Shown: positions 5,518 through 13,774 of the stretch, one piece after another
Position numbering within the stretch: position 1 is the first letter of the stretch
How the letters are laid out: each line of letters opens with the position of its first letter
IMG/VR virus record: IMGVR_UViG_3300008516_000085
Span: 1-64,000 of that record
Strand: one strand, 5' to 3'
Source of the DNA: a virus
Length of the DNA: 64,000 bases
Translations under genes and position numbers: made by a program
The notes under the pieces: model-generated
Seen by the model: the letters and a program-made list of their open reading frames with translations, nothing else
Database searches by the model: none
Told to the model about the DNA's origin: nothing

Positions 5518-5907
5518 TTATTTATATTTTTTTTCTTCGATTTCCATCCCAGGAAATTTACCTTTTACTGCCCGTACAATTGCATTTTTAAGCTCTTCAA
5601 CAGATCCTTCCCACCAGGAAGGTTTAGAATCTTTAAATTGACTTAATCTTTGAAGTGCTGACCTTCCATGTGTTTTGTCAGGAATAGGGTAATGATCTTT
5701 TCCGTCATTAACCTTAGGATGAGTACTTGGAAAAATAGCAGCAGGTCGATTATCTCCCGCAGGAATTTTCTTAGCCATTTTTTCAAAAGTATTAGAAATT
5801 ACATCAAGTTCTTCAGCCTCTTTAAGTAATCCTTGTTTCTCTACACTACTTGCAATTTTATCAATACTATCTACTATCGAAGCTATTTTATCTTTTAATA
5901 AAAACAT
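5518..5907 (-). CDS. Phage protein with a conserved C-terminal small domain (DUF6582-like)
   Basis: A 129-residue protein. Residues 1-50 are helical and amphipathic (coiled-coil-like). Residues 66-125 read DGKDHYPIPDKTHGRSALQR, then WWEGSVEELKNAIVRAVKGK and FPGMEIEEKK. From memory this matches a small domain common in phage virion or prohead-associated proteins and in some bacterial proteins (DUF6582-like): a His-Tyr/Phe-Pro motif, a run of Ala/Arg, then Trp and a helix. Its biochemical function is unknown. It is the last gene before the RNA cluster. No other family fits better. Confidence 0.7.
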   Translation of the reverse strand: MFLLKDKIASIVDSIDKIASSVEKQGLLKEAEELDVISNTFEKMAKKIPAGDNRPAAIFPSTHPKVNDGKDHYPIPDKTHGRSALQRLSQFKDSKPSWWEGSVEELKNAIVRAVKGKFPGMEIEEKKYK

Positions 5908-5919
5908 AGAAACATCCTT

Positions 5920-6198
5920 TCACTTTTTATATTTTATTCTTCGTAACCTTTCTTCATCAAAAGGTCTACAACATTCTTTCATATATTCACTTTCAGGACA
6001 AAGACCACAATTTAAACAATTATAAGGGATAGTTTCCGCCCATTCTCGAAAAGAGTGAGCATATTTTTCAGTCCAGTCAATAGAAGAATTTTCTGAAACA
6101 TCTCTTCCAGCACGTTCAGATTCTATCCAATTATGGATTTCAATTTGCCGTCTTTGCTCTCTATTAGCTTGTCTAACATGATCGCTTGGCCCCATCAT
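5920..6198 (-). CDS. Small cysteine-rich, probably zinc-binding protein
   Basis: A 92-residue protein from the ATGATG at 6198; AGGGTGG stands about 5 bases upstream, better than the longer upstream start at 6243. The N-terminal half is charged and helical (VRQANREQRRQIEIHNWIE). Then come WTEKYAHSFREWAETIPYNC and a Cys cluster, CLNCGLC and ECC, which could bind zinc. The Trp-x-x-x-Tyr-Ala motif next to a Cys-x2-Cys-x2-Cys site looks like a conserved unit. The function is unknown. It has its own promoter-like element and follows a terminator, so it starts a transcript that runs toward the RNA cluster. Confidence 0.7.
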   Translation of the reverse strand: MMGPSDHVRQANREQRRQIEIHNWIESERAGRDVSENSSIDWTEKYAHSFREWAETIPYNCLNCGLCPESEYMKECCRPFDEERLRRIKYKK

Positions 6199-6264
6199 TA
6201 ACCACCCTGTAAAAAATGTACAGATTACATATGATGACGACAATAGGTTAATGTTATTAAGTTA

Positions 6265-6290
6265 CTAATATGAACAGATTATTATGTCAA
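6265..6290 (-). promoter_or_regulatory. Candidate promoter after the 6335-6370 terminator
   Basis: Minus-strand TTGACA (6290-6285), a 14-base spacer and TATTAG (6270-6265). The spacer contains AATAATCTGTT, a word repeated in other gaps. It lies directly after a terminator and before the Cys-rich gene, a natural place for a promoter. The spacer is shorter than the usual 16-18. Confidence 0.45.
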
Positions 6291-6293
6291 CTA

Positions 6294-6317
6294 CCTCGAC
6301 CACGAGGGTCGTGGTTT
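6294..6317. other. Two overlapping hairpins between promoter and terminator
   Basis: CCTCG-ACCA-CGAGG and ACCACGA-GGG-TCGTGGT overlap and cannot form together. On the plus strand the second is followed by TTTTC, so it might terminate antisense transcripts. On the minus strand no T run follows. Confidence 0.4.
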
Positions 6318-6334
6318 TCTCTCACTAGGATCAT

Positions 6335-6370
6335 AAAAAAAGCGATAGGAAATAACATTCCAAATCGCTT
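6335..6370 (-). terminator. Rho-independent terminator
   Basis: Minus-strand AGCGAT (6369-6364) pairs with ATCGCT (6346-6341), with an extra GGAA/TTCC inside the loop, followed by TTTTTT (6340-6335). It ends the transcript of the zinc-ribbon gene that stops at 6405. Confidence 0.8.
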
Positions 6371-6404
6371 CACCACACTCAATTAATACTAATATAAGAC
6401 TTTT

Positions 6405-7481
6405 TTATCCTACAGGCAATCCATTTAACATACCATTCTTACAATCACTAAAATCTTTAAAACCTGCTGCAGCCATCCTATCAAATTCTTCCTGAAAGAC
6501 AAAGTAAAGGGTCATAACAGAATCTGGAGTATCCTTCCAGGTATCAAGAGCATAATTATCCACAGGAAGTTCCTGACGAATCTTTGCCCCCGCTCCAACA
6601 GCCACTTCCTTCTGAGGAATAATACAACGTTCCTGTATAACAGTATTATCAAAAGAAGCACTTATTGAATATGCTGTTGCTATTGGCTCACCAAGTGAAT
6701 CAAGTGAATCATCAGAAGAATAATCTCCCGAATATGATTGTTCTGATAGTGAGGATTTTGATACAGACTTATATTTAATTCCTTTATTCAGAAGAAAAGA
6801 ACCTTTAGTAGTAGTAGGAAATGTAGAATACCCAATAGATGATGGAGAAACAAGATATTTCATATTATCACTTATGTTTATACCACGAGTTACTGATCTA
6901 TATGAAATTCTTGGTTCTTTAGGACTATAAAAAGCAAAACCAAATGCTGGTACAGTATTCTCTTTACCAATCATATGTGTTGCTATATCACGCATCATTT
7001 CTTCTGTGAAAAAGAATTGTCTTACATCACCCTCTGATCTGAATCCATCCCACCATAAAGGAGTACCACTTACATAATTTCTATCAGGCCATTTATAACC
7101 ACATTCAGGGCAAAATCGAAGAGCTTCAAAGTTACAACCATGCTTTGGGCATTTAGTCTCATATTTTTCCAGATGGAAACCAGTAGTCTGCATACCAGTA
7201 ATAGGATTGCAACCTTTTACGGTTGGAATAATAGCTGTATTGTTCTCATCATTATTCCGCCAATTAAACCAAAGTCCTTTATTTGGTCTAACAGGGACAA
7301 CAAAAACTCCTGGACCTTTCATCCAGTTTTCAGGATAAGACTTGAAGGAATCAGCATGGTAAACGGTAAGGGCATTTCCTGGGGGCAAACCAAATGTTTG
7401 TTCTCCTGTAAGACGCTCTGCTTCCATTATCTCTGCTTTAAAACCTTTGTGTTCCATTACTTTTGTAGTATTAATTTGCAT
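6405..7481 (-). CDS. Zinc-ribbon protein of unknown function
   Basis: A 358-residue protein from ATG 7481, where GGGA lies 8 bases upstream; the frame is open to an earlier ATG at 7535, which adds 18 hydrophobic residues. The N-terminal third has KGPGVFVVPVRP and ends in a zinc ribbon, CPKHGC then FCPECGYKWPDRNYV. The middle has WWDGFRSEGDVRQFFFTEEM and PAFGFAFYSPKEPR. Then there is a Ser-rich low-complexity segment (SKSSLSEQSYSGDYSSDDS), and the C-terminus carries a beta-rich segment and DSVMTLYFVFQEEFDRM. It pairs with the next zinc-ribbon gene upstream (7545-8516). I do not know a named family. Confidence 0.7.
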   Translation of the reverse strand: MQINTTKVMEHKGFKAEIMEAERLTGEQTFGLPPGNALTVYHADSFKSYPENWMKGPGVFVVPVRPNKGLWFNWRNNDENNTAIIPTVKGCNPITGMQTTGFHLEKYETKCPKHGCNFEALRFCPECGYKWPDRNYVSGTPLWWDGFRSEGDVRQFFFTEEMMRDIATHMIGKENTVPAFGFAFYSPKEPRISYRSVTRGINISDNMKYLVSPSSIGYSTFPTTTKGSFLLNKGIKYKSVSKSSLSEQSYSGDYSSDDSLDSLGEPIATAYSISASFDNTVIQERCIIPQKEVAVGAGAKIRQELPVDNYALDTWKDTPDSVMTLYFVFQEEFDRMAAAGFKDFSDCKNGMLNGLPVG

Positions 7482-7544
7482 ATTATATCCCAGAAATAAA
7501 AATGAATTGATAAAGGGCTGACTTAACAGCCCCATTACTGATCT

Positions 7545-8516
7545 TTAGTACTGACGATTACCCGCTACGTGAAAAGGATCCATAGGAACAATAGATGGAC
7601 GATTAGCAATTTTCTTTAACTTCGGAAGATTACCCATAAATCGTAATTCCTCAAATTCTTTAAAGATAATAGGCCATGTAATTTTAAGATCATCAATACC
7701 CTTTGCAGCACTTACTATTACAGCTTTACGATCAGAAGCTGTCTTAGTATTGATTTTTCCGGAGTCGACTACCAGCTTGATGTAAGCTCTTTCATCATCA
7801 CCGATACCCGCAAAGTTTGAAACACAATCTGAGCAATACCCTTTCCAGAGAATTTCTCCGCAAATAGGACACATTTCAATAATGCGATCGTTAAGATTTA
7901 GTTCGGAAATCTTATACACTGAAGCAAAAGTATTATTTTCATAGGGGATTATAGTAGGATTGTTTCGCTTTCGGGCAGATTTTAACATCTCCAGTGTGTA
8001 GTCAATATCAATCACTTCTTTTCCTGGGGTTTGAGTACCAGCTTTTAAAACAATAAAAGGCTGACCTTTCACTCTTCTATTAATTTCCTGTTCTGTCAAT
8101 TCATCACGATTTTTATCCCAGAGAATCAAAAGATCAGTGTCATTCATCTGACCAATTGGTTTGTTTGCCTGAATAAATTCAATAATAGCTGAATTTCCAA
8201 GATTAGCAGACTCAGCATTATCCGGTTTTATTACTACAGGGGATTCTTCTTCAAAGGGATCATTTCCTTTGAGATATATAGAAGCAGCTTTGATACAAAA
8301 TTTCCCTTTGTCTTCAAAAAAGTTTTGAAGAATTTCAAAAAGGTCTTCCTGAGTAACCATTTTTGAATTGAGGTATTTCAAACCGGAATCATCTTCCGAA
8401 ATACCATGATCTTCAAGAATTTTTTTTAATTTGGGAACTTCTGTATCTTGGAGTTTGAGGGATTCTGCAGCTTTTTGAAAACGTGCAGTTACAGAGGCGA
8501 GATTAGAGGTAGACAT
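7545..8516 (-). CDS. Zinc-ribbon protein behind a structured leader
   Basis: A 323-residue protein. The N-terminal part is helical with repeated Lys/Asp segments (residues 1-90). The middle contains WDKNRDELTEQEINRRVKGQ and a conserved-looking beta segment. A four-Cys zinc ribbon, CPICGEILWKGYCSDC, lies near residue 220. The C-terminal helical part ends in PMDPFHVAGNRQY. AAGGAG stands about 7 bases before ATG 8516. The 5' region is unusually structured (8517-8626), so its translation may be regulated. No enzyme motif is visible. It is likely translated from the same mRNA as the gene at 6405-7481. Confidence 0.7.
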   Translation of the reverse strand: MSTSNLASVTARFQKAAESLKLQDTEVPKLKKILEDHGISEDDSGLKYLNSKMVTQEDLFEILQNFFEDKGKFCIKAASIYLKGNDPFEEESPVVIKPDNAESANLGNSAIIEFIQANKPIGQMNDTDLLILWDKNRDELTEQEINRRVKGQPFIVLKAGTQTPGKEVIDIDYTLEMLKSARKRNNPTIIPYENNTFASVYKISELNLNDRIIEMCPICGEILWKGYCSDCVSNFAGIGDDERAYIKLVVDSGKINTKTASDRKAVIVSAAKGIDDLKITWPIIFKEFEELRFMGNLPKLKKIANRPSIVPMDPFHVAGNRQY

Positions 8517-8626
8517 AACACTTCTCCTTGTGCTTGCCGACGTATAACGGTCAGCGGTTTTTGAGCATCTCGATAACAGCGGCTCACCTGTACATGCCTT
8601 TAAACCTGCATGTTCGGTTTTGTGAG
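8517..8626 (-). promoter_or_regulatory. Structured 5' leader (candidate riboswitch or regulatory RNA)
   Basis: The minus strand folds into CTCAC/GTGAG (8626-8622 with 8587-8583) around a 6-bp hairpin ACATGC/GCATGT (8613-8608 with 8597-8592, loop of 10). Two near-identical words, CTCACAAAACCG (8626-8615) and CTCAAAAACCG (8567-8557), allow alternative pairing. A further stem CCG/CGG lies near 8537-8552, close to the AAGGAG ribosome site. It is GC-richer than its surroundings. It matches no riboswitch core I recognise. Confidence 0.5.
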
Positions 8627-8664
8627 TCCTATAATAATCTTATAAGATTCACGAATATTTAAAA

Positions 8665-8691
8665 ACTATATGGTTACCAAAGTAATGTCAA
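8665..8691 (-). promoter_or_regulatory. Candidate promoter for the zinc-ribbon operon
   Basis: Minus-strand TTGACA (8691-8686), a 15-base spacer and TATAGT (8670-8665), followed by TTTTTAAATA. The same boxes with the same spacer occur at 28783-28809, upstream of another structured RNA. A perfect palindrome AATCTTATAAGATT (8636-8649) lies just downstream. Confidence 0.5.
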
Positions 8692-8702
8692 TAATTTTTT
8701 TT

Positions 8703-8732
8703 AATTATCATCAATTATCATCAATTATCATC
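8703..8732. repeat. Three copies of AATTATCATC across a stop codon
   Basis: Three perfect 10-base units at 8703-8712, 8713-8722 and 8723-8732. On the minus strand they read TGATGATAAT and contain the TGA stop of the gene at 8721-9116. The repeats add stops in other frames, so they form a multi-frame stop block. Confidence 0.8.
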
Positions 8733-9116
8733 AATATCTAAAATATCTTTAAGAAGACTCACTTCAAGAGGGGTCATTAATTGATCACCAGATACTTTAA
8801 TCTTTTCTGTTAATGCTATATCAATCTCTTCATTTTGAATTTCTTCAAGCTCTTTTTTACATTCTCTTTCTAATTCTGATGTATCAAACAAAAGTTTACC
8901 ATTAGTATCAGATAAAGGATTTCCAATATCATCTTTTTTACAATATTTATCAGCTACAGCTTTTCGTGCTCTCTGTACTATTTGATGTTGAGCTATTAAA
9001 TCTTCTAGGCAAGAGGAAACTTCAAGACAACTTCTAGCAGGCATTTTTAAGTTCATGACATTTGTAAAAGCTTCAATAAATTCTTTTTTCATTATTAAAG
9101 AGTTTTTGATAAGCAT
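8721..9116 (-). CDS. Helical phage protein (resembles DUF1617-type proteins)
   Basis: A 131-residue, almost fully helical protein. AAGGA about 7 bases upstream supports ATG 9116 over the internal ATG 9092, which has no ribosome site. The middle reads ADKYCKKDDIGNPLSDTNGK, then a Glu-rich helix, and the end is MTPLEVSLLKDILDIDDN. A helical arm followed by a turn with GNPL..TNGK and an acidic helix recalls small phage proteins of the DUF1617 type, but the similarity is only by pattern. The function is unknown. Its stop codon lies inside a 10-base tandem repeat. Confidence 0.65.
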   Translation of the reverse strand: MLIKNSLIMKKEFIEAFTNVMNLKMPARSCLEVSSCLEDLIAQHQIVQRARKAVADKYCKKDDIGNPLSDTNGKLLFDTSELERECKKELEEIQNEEIDIALTEKIKVSGDQLMTPLEVSLLKDILDIDDN

Positions 9117-9160
9117 ATTTAATCCTTATGTTATTTATTTTTATTTATATATATAAAAGT

Positions 9161-10546
9161 TTATTCTACAAATAAAACCCCGGCACATACAAAAACTTTT
9201 TTAGAAGAACCTGTAGATTGATCTCTTAAATAAATATATTCATAAGCAAGTCCTAGTGTACCTATATGAGCACCAGTAGCATCAATAGGATAAATACTTC
9301 TAGTATACATTGGAACTAATGCATCAATATATGATGCACATACACTAAATGTTCTTGCACTATTTACAACAATATCTAAATTAGGTCCGGAAATATACCA
9401 AGTACCAGTCATGGCAACATCTACACTATACATTCCTTGAGTAGAATAAATTTTATTAATATAAGCATTAGTAAAAATATTACTACTATCTCCAAGAGAT
9501 ATACCACTCCCAGGAATAACATCTCTATTAACATAGATACTACTGTCATCTACATGAAATGCTTCTGATGAACTAGAATTTGTATAGACACTAAAGCTAG
9601 GAGCATATACCGTTAAATAATAATTACAATCATAATTACCTAATTGTATACCATCTTCATCATTTACAGAAATAATTTTATCCTCAGGATGATTGAGATG
9701 ATACATATCAAAAAATTGAACATTTATTCTTATATTGTCTAAACAAGAAGCACGACCAATTGTTAACAAATCTTCTTCTTCAGGAGAATAAATACGATTA
9801 GCAAGAAGATCTCCTACAAAATCAGTAGCATAAATTTTATTATATGTACAAAGGCTTGATCCGATGTTATATGTTGGTGCATTAGGTACTATATCATTTG
9901 TCTTAAGATCTCCTCTTACTTCTAAGATACCATCAATAGGTAATAGAAACCTTGGTATACCACCATCCTCACCAAAAAGATATTCTTTAGTATTTACAAT
10001 AATAGAATATTCGTGTTCACCACTAAAAGAACGAAAAGTAGACGATACCGTTTTATATGTTATCGTACCTTGCTCAGCATTTGATGCGATTATAAAATTA
10101 GTACTTAAAGTTATAGAATCTTCAGTAATTTCAAAAGTATCACCAATAGTAATCTTATTATCAGAACCATTAATGACAATATCACCAAGAATCATACTCG
10201 GAATGGTAAGATCAAAAACTCCAACATCAATACCCGATCGACCTATAAGCCTGATCATATTCTTGGCAACATTGATTTCAGAACCAGCTTCACCCGGTAC
10301 AAGACTTACACTAGGAATAGAATTATAAGGATCAAAAAGAGTCTTGTAAATTTTGGCGATAAAGTCATAAGATCTTTCATCACCTATCCTTTGTGTACGT
10401 CCCCATTCATCATCATCATCCGTTTGAGGAGTGTTAATGATAGCACCAGGTAGCATCTCATCACCAATACCGTAATAGACACTCTTTGGACCCTTAGAGA
10501 AAGAATCATAAATAGAACTATATGAAAGAAAATCGCTGTCAGCCAT
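9161..10546 (-). CDS. Fiber-like virion protein with repeated beta motifs
   Basis: A 461-residue protein rich in short strands and in Ser/Asn/Ile/Thr, with very few charged helices. Three places share a tail-fiber-like motif of the form G-x-S-L-x-x-x-x-N-x-I-Y: YNIGSSLCTYNKIYATDF, GSGISLGDSSNIFTNAYINK, and GAHIGTLGLAYEYIYL. Such motifs are common in phage fiber and spike shafts. AAGGAG precedes ATG 10546 by 7 bases. A promoter-like word, TAATAATCTACTAAT, lies about 55-65 bases upstream. The gene stands alone, away from the main tail module, as receptor-binding or decoration proteins sometimes do. The adhesive role is inference. Confidence 0.65.
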   Translation of the reverse strand: MADSDFLSYSSIYDSFSKGPKSVYYGIGDEMLPGAIINTPQTDDDDEWGRTQRIGDERSYDFIAKIYKTLFDPYNSIPSVSLVPGEAGSEINVAKNMIRLIGRSGIDVGVFDLTIPSMILGDIVINGSDNKITIGDTFEITEDSITLSTNFIIASNAEQGTITYKTVSSTFRSFSGEHEYSIIVNTKEYLFGEDGGIPRFLLPIDGILEVRGDLKTNDIVPNAPTYNIGSSLCTYNKIYATDFVGDLLANRIYSPEEEDLLTIGRASCLDNIRINVQFFDMYHLNHPEDKIISVNDEDGIQLGNYDCNYYLTVYAPSFSVYTNSSSSEAFHVDDSSIYVNRDVIPGSGISLGDSSNIFTNAYINKIYSTQGMYSVDVAMTGTWYISGPNLDIVVNSARTFSVCASYIDALVPMYTRSIYPIDATGAHIGTLGLAYEYIYLRDQSTGSSKKVFVCAGVLFVE

Positions 10547-10595
10547 TACAGACTCCTTATGAATATCACAATAAACGTACTATTAATAAGGATAT

Positions 10596-10620
10596 ACATT
10601 AGTAGATTATTATAAGATTT
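10596..10620 (-). promoter_or_regulatory. Recurrent word AATCTTATAATAATCTACTA upstream of the fiber gene
   Basis: The minus-strand word TAATAATCTACTAAT sits in the gap before the gene that starts at 10546. Close copies occur just upstream of genes starting at 40203 and 57911, and related words at 6276, 34876 and 40927. Recurrence at gene starts suggests a phage promoter or another transcription signal. Confidence 0.4.
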
Positions 10621-10659
10621 AAAAATGAATGTAAAAAGTATTAAGTTTCCTTTAAAAAA

Positions 10660-11556
10660 TCAATCTATTGGTTTAATTACCAATTTGAATGTGACATAAC
10701 ACTTAAATTTTTCAGGATGACGAAGATATTGCAAATAATGTTCAATAGGAACTTCTTCATCCTCAGATTTACCAAGTACTTTAAAAGCCTCAGTATTCCC
10801 ATGCTTCTCTATGACAAGCTCTCCCTTATGCTTATACTCTATCGGAGAATCTGTAGAAGGAGTATCATCATCTATAGCATCAGAAGATGTTTCAGAAGCA
10901 TCAGAATCAAGATTATTCTTTTTATAATTTTTTTCTACAGATTTAAGTATCGTAGGAACATCTCTAGCCGGAGATTCATGTTCCATAATAAAATCTACGG
11001 TATCCTTAATAACATCCGGATCTTCAGTTTTTTCTGAAATTTTAGACCAATGAGAATCATTAAAAGTAGAGTCACCTATAGGTTTAGAAAGTTCTGTTAT
11101 AGCTTCCTCTGGTATTCTACCTAAATCCTGAGACAATGTGGCAAGTCTCTTCAATCGATGCGGAGTAACTTGTAGTATCTCAGAAATTTCTTTATCAGTC
11201 TTATCCATACTATTTAACTTTAAATATGCTCTATTTAAATCCATAGGACTAAGATTTAATCGTTTAATATTCTCATCCAAAGAAATAAGAAAAGCTTCTT
11301 CATCAGTAGCTTCTAAAATTACATATTCTTCTGGAGGAAGCTCGTAATCCTCTCCATGTAATTTCTTTAAAGCTTCCAACCTACGTTGACCTGAGACTAC
11401 CTCATAAACCCCATCATCCCGGCATCTTAGTGCCAACCTATTAATAAGATGATGTTTTTTTATCGATTTAGCTAAGTTTGAAATATTTCCAGCATCAGTA
11501 TCCTCAACAACAGTACGAGCATTACATTTGGAAATAATTATTTCACTTATTTTCAT
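10660..11556 (-). CDS. ParB/Spo0J-like protein
   Basis: A 298-residue protein. Residues 1-95 form a ParB N-terminal domain with SIKKHHLINRLALR and the signature GQRRLEALKKL (the G-x-R-R-x-x-A nucleotide-binding box). Residues 96-150 hold a helix-turn-helix region (DKEISEILQVTPHRLKRLATL) like the KorB/ParB DNA-binding module. The C-terminal half is acidic, Ser-rich and probably flexible, with a final small beta domain. ParB proteins bind CTP and DNA and act in partition or as transcription regulators. No ParA is seen in this window, so a regulator or a DNA-organising role is equally likely. It follows the ligase by 23 bases. Confidence 0.85.
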   Translation of the reverse strand: MKISEIIISKCNARTVVEDTDAGNISNLAKSIKKHHLINRLALRCRDDGVYEVVSGQRRLEALKKLHGEDYELPPEEYVILEATDEEAFLISLDENIKRLNLSPMDLNRAYLKLNSMDKTDKEISEILQVTPHRLKRLATLSQDLGRIPEEAITELSKPIGDSTFNDSHWSKISEKTEDPDVIKDTVDFIMEHESPARDVPTILKSVEKNYKKNNLDSDASETSSDAIDDDTPSTDSPIEYKHKGELVIEKHGNTEAFKVLGKSEDEEVPIEHYLQYLRHPEKFKCYVTFKLVIKPID

Positions 11557-11579
11557 AATAGGATTCCTTCCATAACCGT

Positions 11580-13550
11580 TTAGAAAAGACTTTCCGAAAC
11601 TATGTCTATTACATCCGATTTATTATCTATTTTCTTTTCTTCCTTTTTTTGCATACCACCTATGATCTTAATAAATTCATCTTCATTAATCAATTTAACT
11701 CCGAGTTTCTGAGCCTTTCTATTCTTCGATGTTCCAGAATTTTTATCATTTGTAACCAAATATGTGAGTCCATCTGACACTGAATCCTTTGAAATACCCC
11801 CAAGGTCTACCACGGTTTTCTGAAACTCTTTTCTACCCATAGAAGATAATGAACCTGTCACACAAAATGACATCCCCGTCAAAATACCCTTTTTCTTTTC
11901 TTTAATCTTAATAACCTGAAGAAGATCATCAGCCATAGGCTTAATCTCGGAAATACCATTACAAACACTATGGGCAGAAGTTTCCGCAAACCCGGCAATT
12001 TTTTCCAAATCCGAGGGTACTACACAGGCAATTTTTTCCCATGACTCATATTTCTCCACCAAAATTCCTGAGGTGGTCTTGGAGCATGTAGGAATACCAA
12101 GTGCTGTGATAAACTTCTCAAGATATAGCTCTTTTGTCTCTTCTATTGTTTTAAAGAATGTTTTTACGGTTTTCTCCCCAATACCCTCTACCGCTATAAA
12201 ATCATCTGCAGTCAATTTATATAAATCAGATACCGATCTTATTTTACCTAAATCCCACAACCTAGAAACAAATCTCTCAGAAAATCCCTTCATATCAAGA
12301 GTCTGTATCCAATAAACTATTCTATTGATATCTCTCTCCTTGCATATTTTATTCCGACACCAAATATTTACTCCATCATCTTCTACAGGACCACCGCAAG
12401 AGGGGCATACTTCTGGTTTTGGAAATGGATCTCCTTCCATGATAACTTCTGTAACTTGTGGGATTATATCTCCCTTCTTCTCAATAGTAACTTCAGCGCC
12501 TACTCCTATACACATTTCTTCCATATAAGCAAAGTTATGGACAGAAGCTTTTTTAATGGTACTTCCCATAAGTTCTACATCTTCAAGTTTAGCTACAGGA
12601 GTAATTTTACCAGTACGACCTATTTGAAGTAATATATCTAAGACTGTTGTCACACTTTTTTCAGATTCAAATTTTAAAGCTATCTGACCTTCTGGACGAT
12701 TTCGTTTTGTTCCGAGTTTCTCCTGAAGATCAATATCATTAATCTTTAAAACAAGACCATCAATTTCATAATCATATTTAGTACGTTGTTTATCCCGAAT
12801 CGATTTATAGATTGCTATAATTTCTTCGATCGAATGACAGATAAATGTTTCTACCGTAGTAAATCCTAACTTTTGTAAAATTTCAATTTTTTCAGTTTCC
12901 TTTTTTACTTTAGCATTAATATCATAAGCTATTACCCTGATATACTTACTATAAGAACCATCAAAACGTCTACTGATACCACTTGCAGCATTTCGAGCAT
13001 TCTTATAAGGTTTTTCTCCCATCTTTTTTCTTTGTTCTTGTACAAGTACATAGTCTCTTTTTGGCAGTACACCCTCACCACGAATTATTATATCATTTTT
13101 AATAGGTGTAATTAAAGGAACTTGTCGAAATAACAAAACATTCTCATAAATGTTTTCTCCGATATACCCATCACCCCGTGTTAAACCACTCTCAAGTTTA
13201 CCATCACTATAACAGATTTCTAAAGAAAATCCATCTATTTTATGTTGTAAAACCCATTCTAATTTTTTAAAACCAAGTTCAGCAAGAGTTTTCTTAACCC
13301 ATTCTCGAATTTCATCTTCTGATGAAACCTTGTTTTGGGATCCCATAGCAATAATATGTTTTTTCTTAGACCAAGAGCTGCAGACTGAATGACCTATCTT
13401 AGATAGTCGGGGATGATCCGGAGGAAGATTTCGAAACACTTTATCTTTAAATGCATCATATCCAGCATCATCAATAAGAGGCTCACTATTATAGTACGCA
13501 TTTTCATACTCATCTAATTTCTTAAGCCATCCTGCTATTCTATCGTTCAT
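11580..13550 (-). CDS. ligA: NAD-dependent DNA ligase
   Basis: A 656-residue protein, close to the usual LigA length. Domain Ia is at 1-75 (LIDDAGYDAFKDKV, HPRLSKIG). The adenylation domain has the catalytic lysine in HKIDG at 104 and LESGLTRGDGYIGENI. An OB fold follows (ILLQIGRTGKITPVAKLEDV), then a four-Cys zinc finger (CPSCGGPV..CRNKICKERD, near residues 380-405), helix-hairpin-helix repeats (VEGIGEKTVKTFF) and a BRCT domain (about 553-630, SFCVTGSLSSMGRKEFQK). It seals nicks using NAD+ and would join Okazaki fragments made by the polymerase and primase encoded upstream. All modules are present, so it is probably active. It overlaps the preceding small gene by 4 bases. Confidence 0.97.
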   Translation of the reverse strand: MNDRIAGWLKKLDEYENAYYNSEPLIDDAGYDAFKDKVFRNLPPDHPRLSKIGHSVCSSWSKKKHIIAMGSQNKVSSEDEIREWVKKTLAELGFKKLEWVLQHKIDGFSLEICYSDGKLESGLTRGDGYIGENIYENVLLFRQVPLITPIKNDIIIRGEGVLPKRDYVLVQEQRKKMGEKPYKNARNAASGISRRFDGSYSKYIRVIAYDINAKVKKETEKIEILQKLGFTTVETFICHSIEEIIAIYKSIRDKQRTKYDYEIDGLVLKINDIDLQEKLGTKRNRPEGQIALKFESEKSVTTVLDILLQIGRTGKITPVAKLEDVELMGSTIKKASVHNFAYMEEMCIGVGAEVTIEKKGDIIPQVTEVIMEGDPFPKPEVCPSCGGPVEDDGVNIWCRNKICKERDINRIVYWIQTLDMKGFSERFVSRLWDLGKIRSVSDLYKLTADDFIAVEGIGEKTVKTFFKTIEETKELYLEKFITALGIPTCSKTTSGILVEKYESWEKIACVVPSDLEKIAGFAETSAHSVCNGISEIKPMADDLLQVIKIKEKKKGILTGMSFCVTGSLSSMGRKEFQKTVVDLGGISKDSVSDGLTYLVTNDKNSGTSKNRKAQKLGVKLINEDEFIKIIGGMQKKEEKKIDNKSDVIDIVSESLF

Positions 13551-13771
13551 AAACTATCCTCATCATACTTTAGATCATTTTTAAAAATTTGTCTTCGCTT
13601 TTTTTTATGCATCTTCTTTATTTCTTGTCTCTGTACAGAACCATACCCTACATAACTATCAAGAGTTGTGCCGTCTCCAAAGGAAAGTGTAACCTTTTTT
13701 TTCTTTTCCATTTTCGGGACACTTTTAAAACAAGAGTGTGAACTTCTATTGGTACTTCCCCATGAAGGCAT
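13547..13771 (-). CDS. Small basic hypothetical protein
   Basis: A 74-residue, Lys-rich protein: a short Ser-rich start, then KVTLSFGDGTTLDSYVGYG, then a strongly basic helix (IKKMHKKKRRQIFK). Its last codons overlap the ligase start (13547-13550), implying translational coupling. No family is recognised. The basic tail suggests nucleic-acid binding, which is inference. Confidence 0.55.
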   Translation of the reverse strand: MPSWGSTNRSSHSCFKSVPKMEKKKKVTLSFGDGTTLDSYVGYGSVQRQEIKKMHKKKRRQIFKNDLKYDEDSL

Positions 13772-13774
13772 CTA

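Noticed and set aside
9864-10328. Plus-strand 154-codon frame opposite the fiber-like gene
   Set aside because: It is fully antisense to a gene with repeated fiber motifs, and its product is a low-complexity Pro/Ser/Ile mix.
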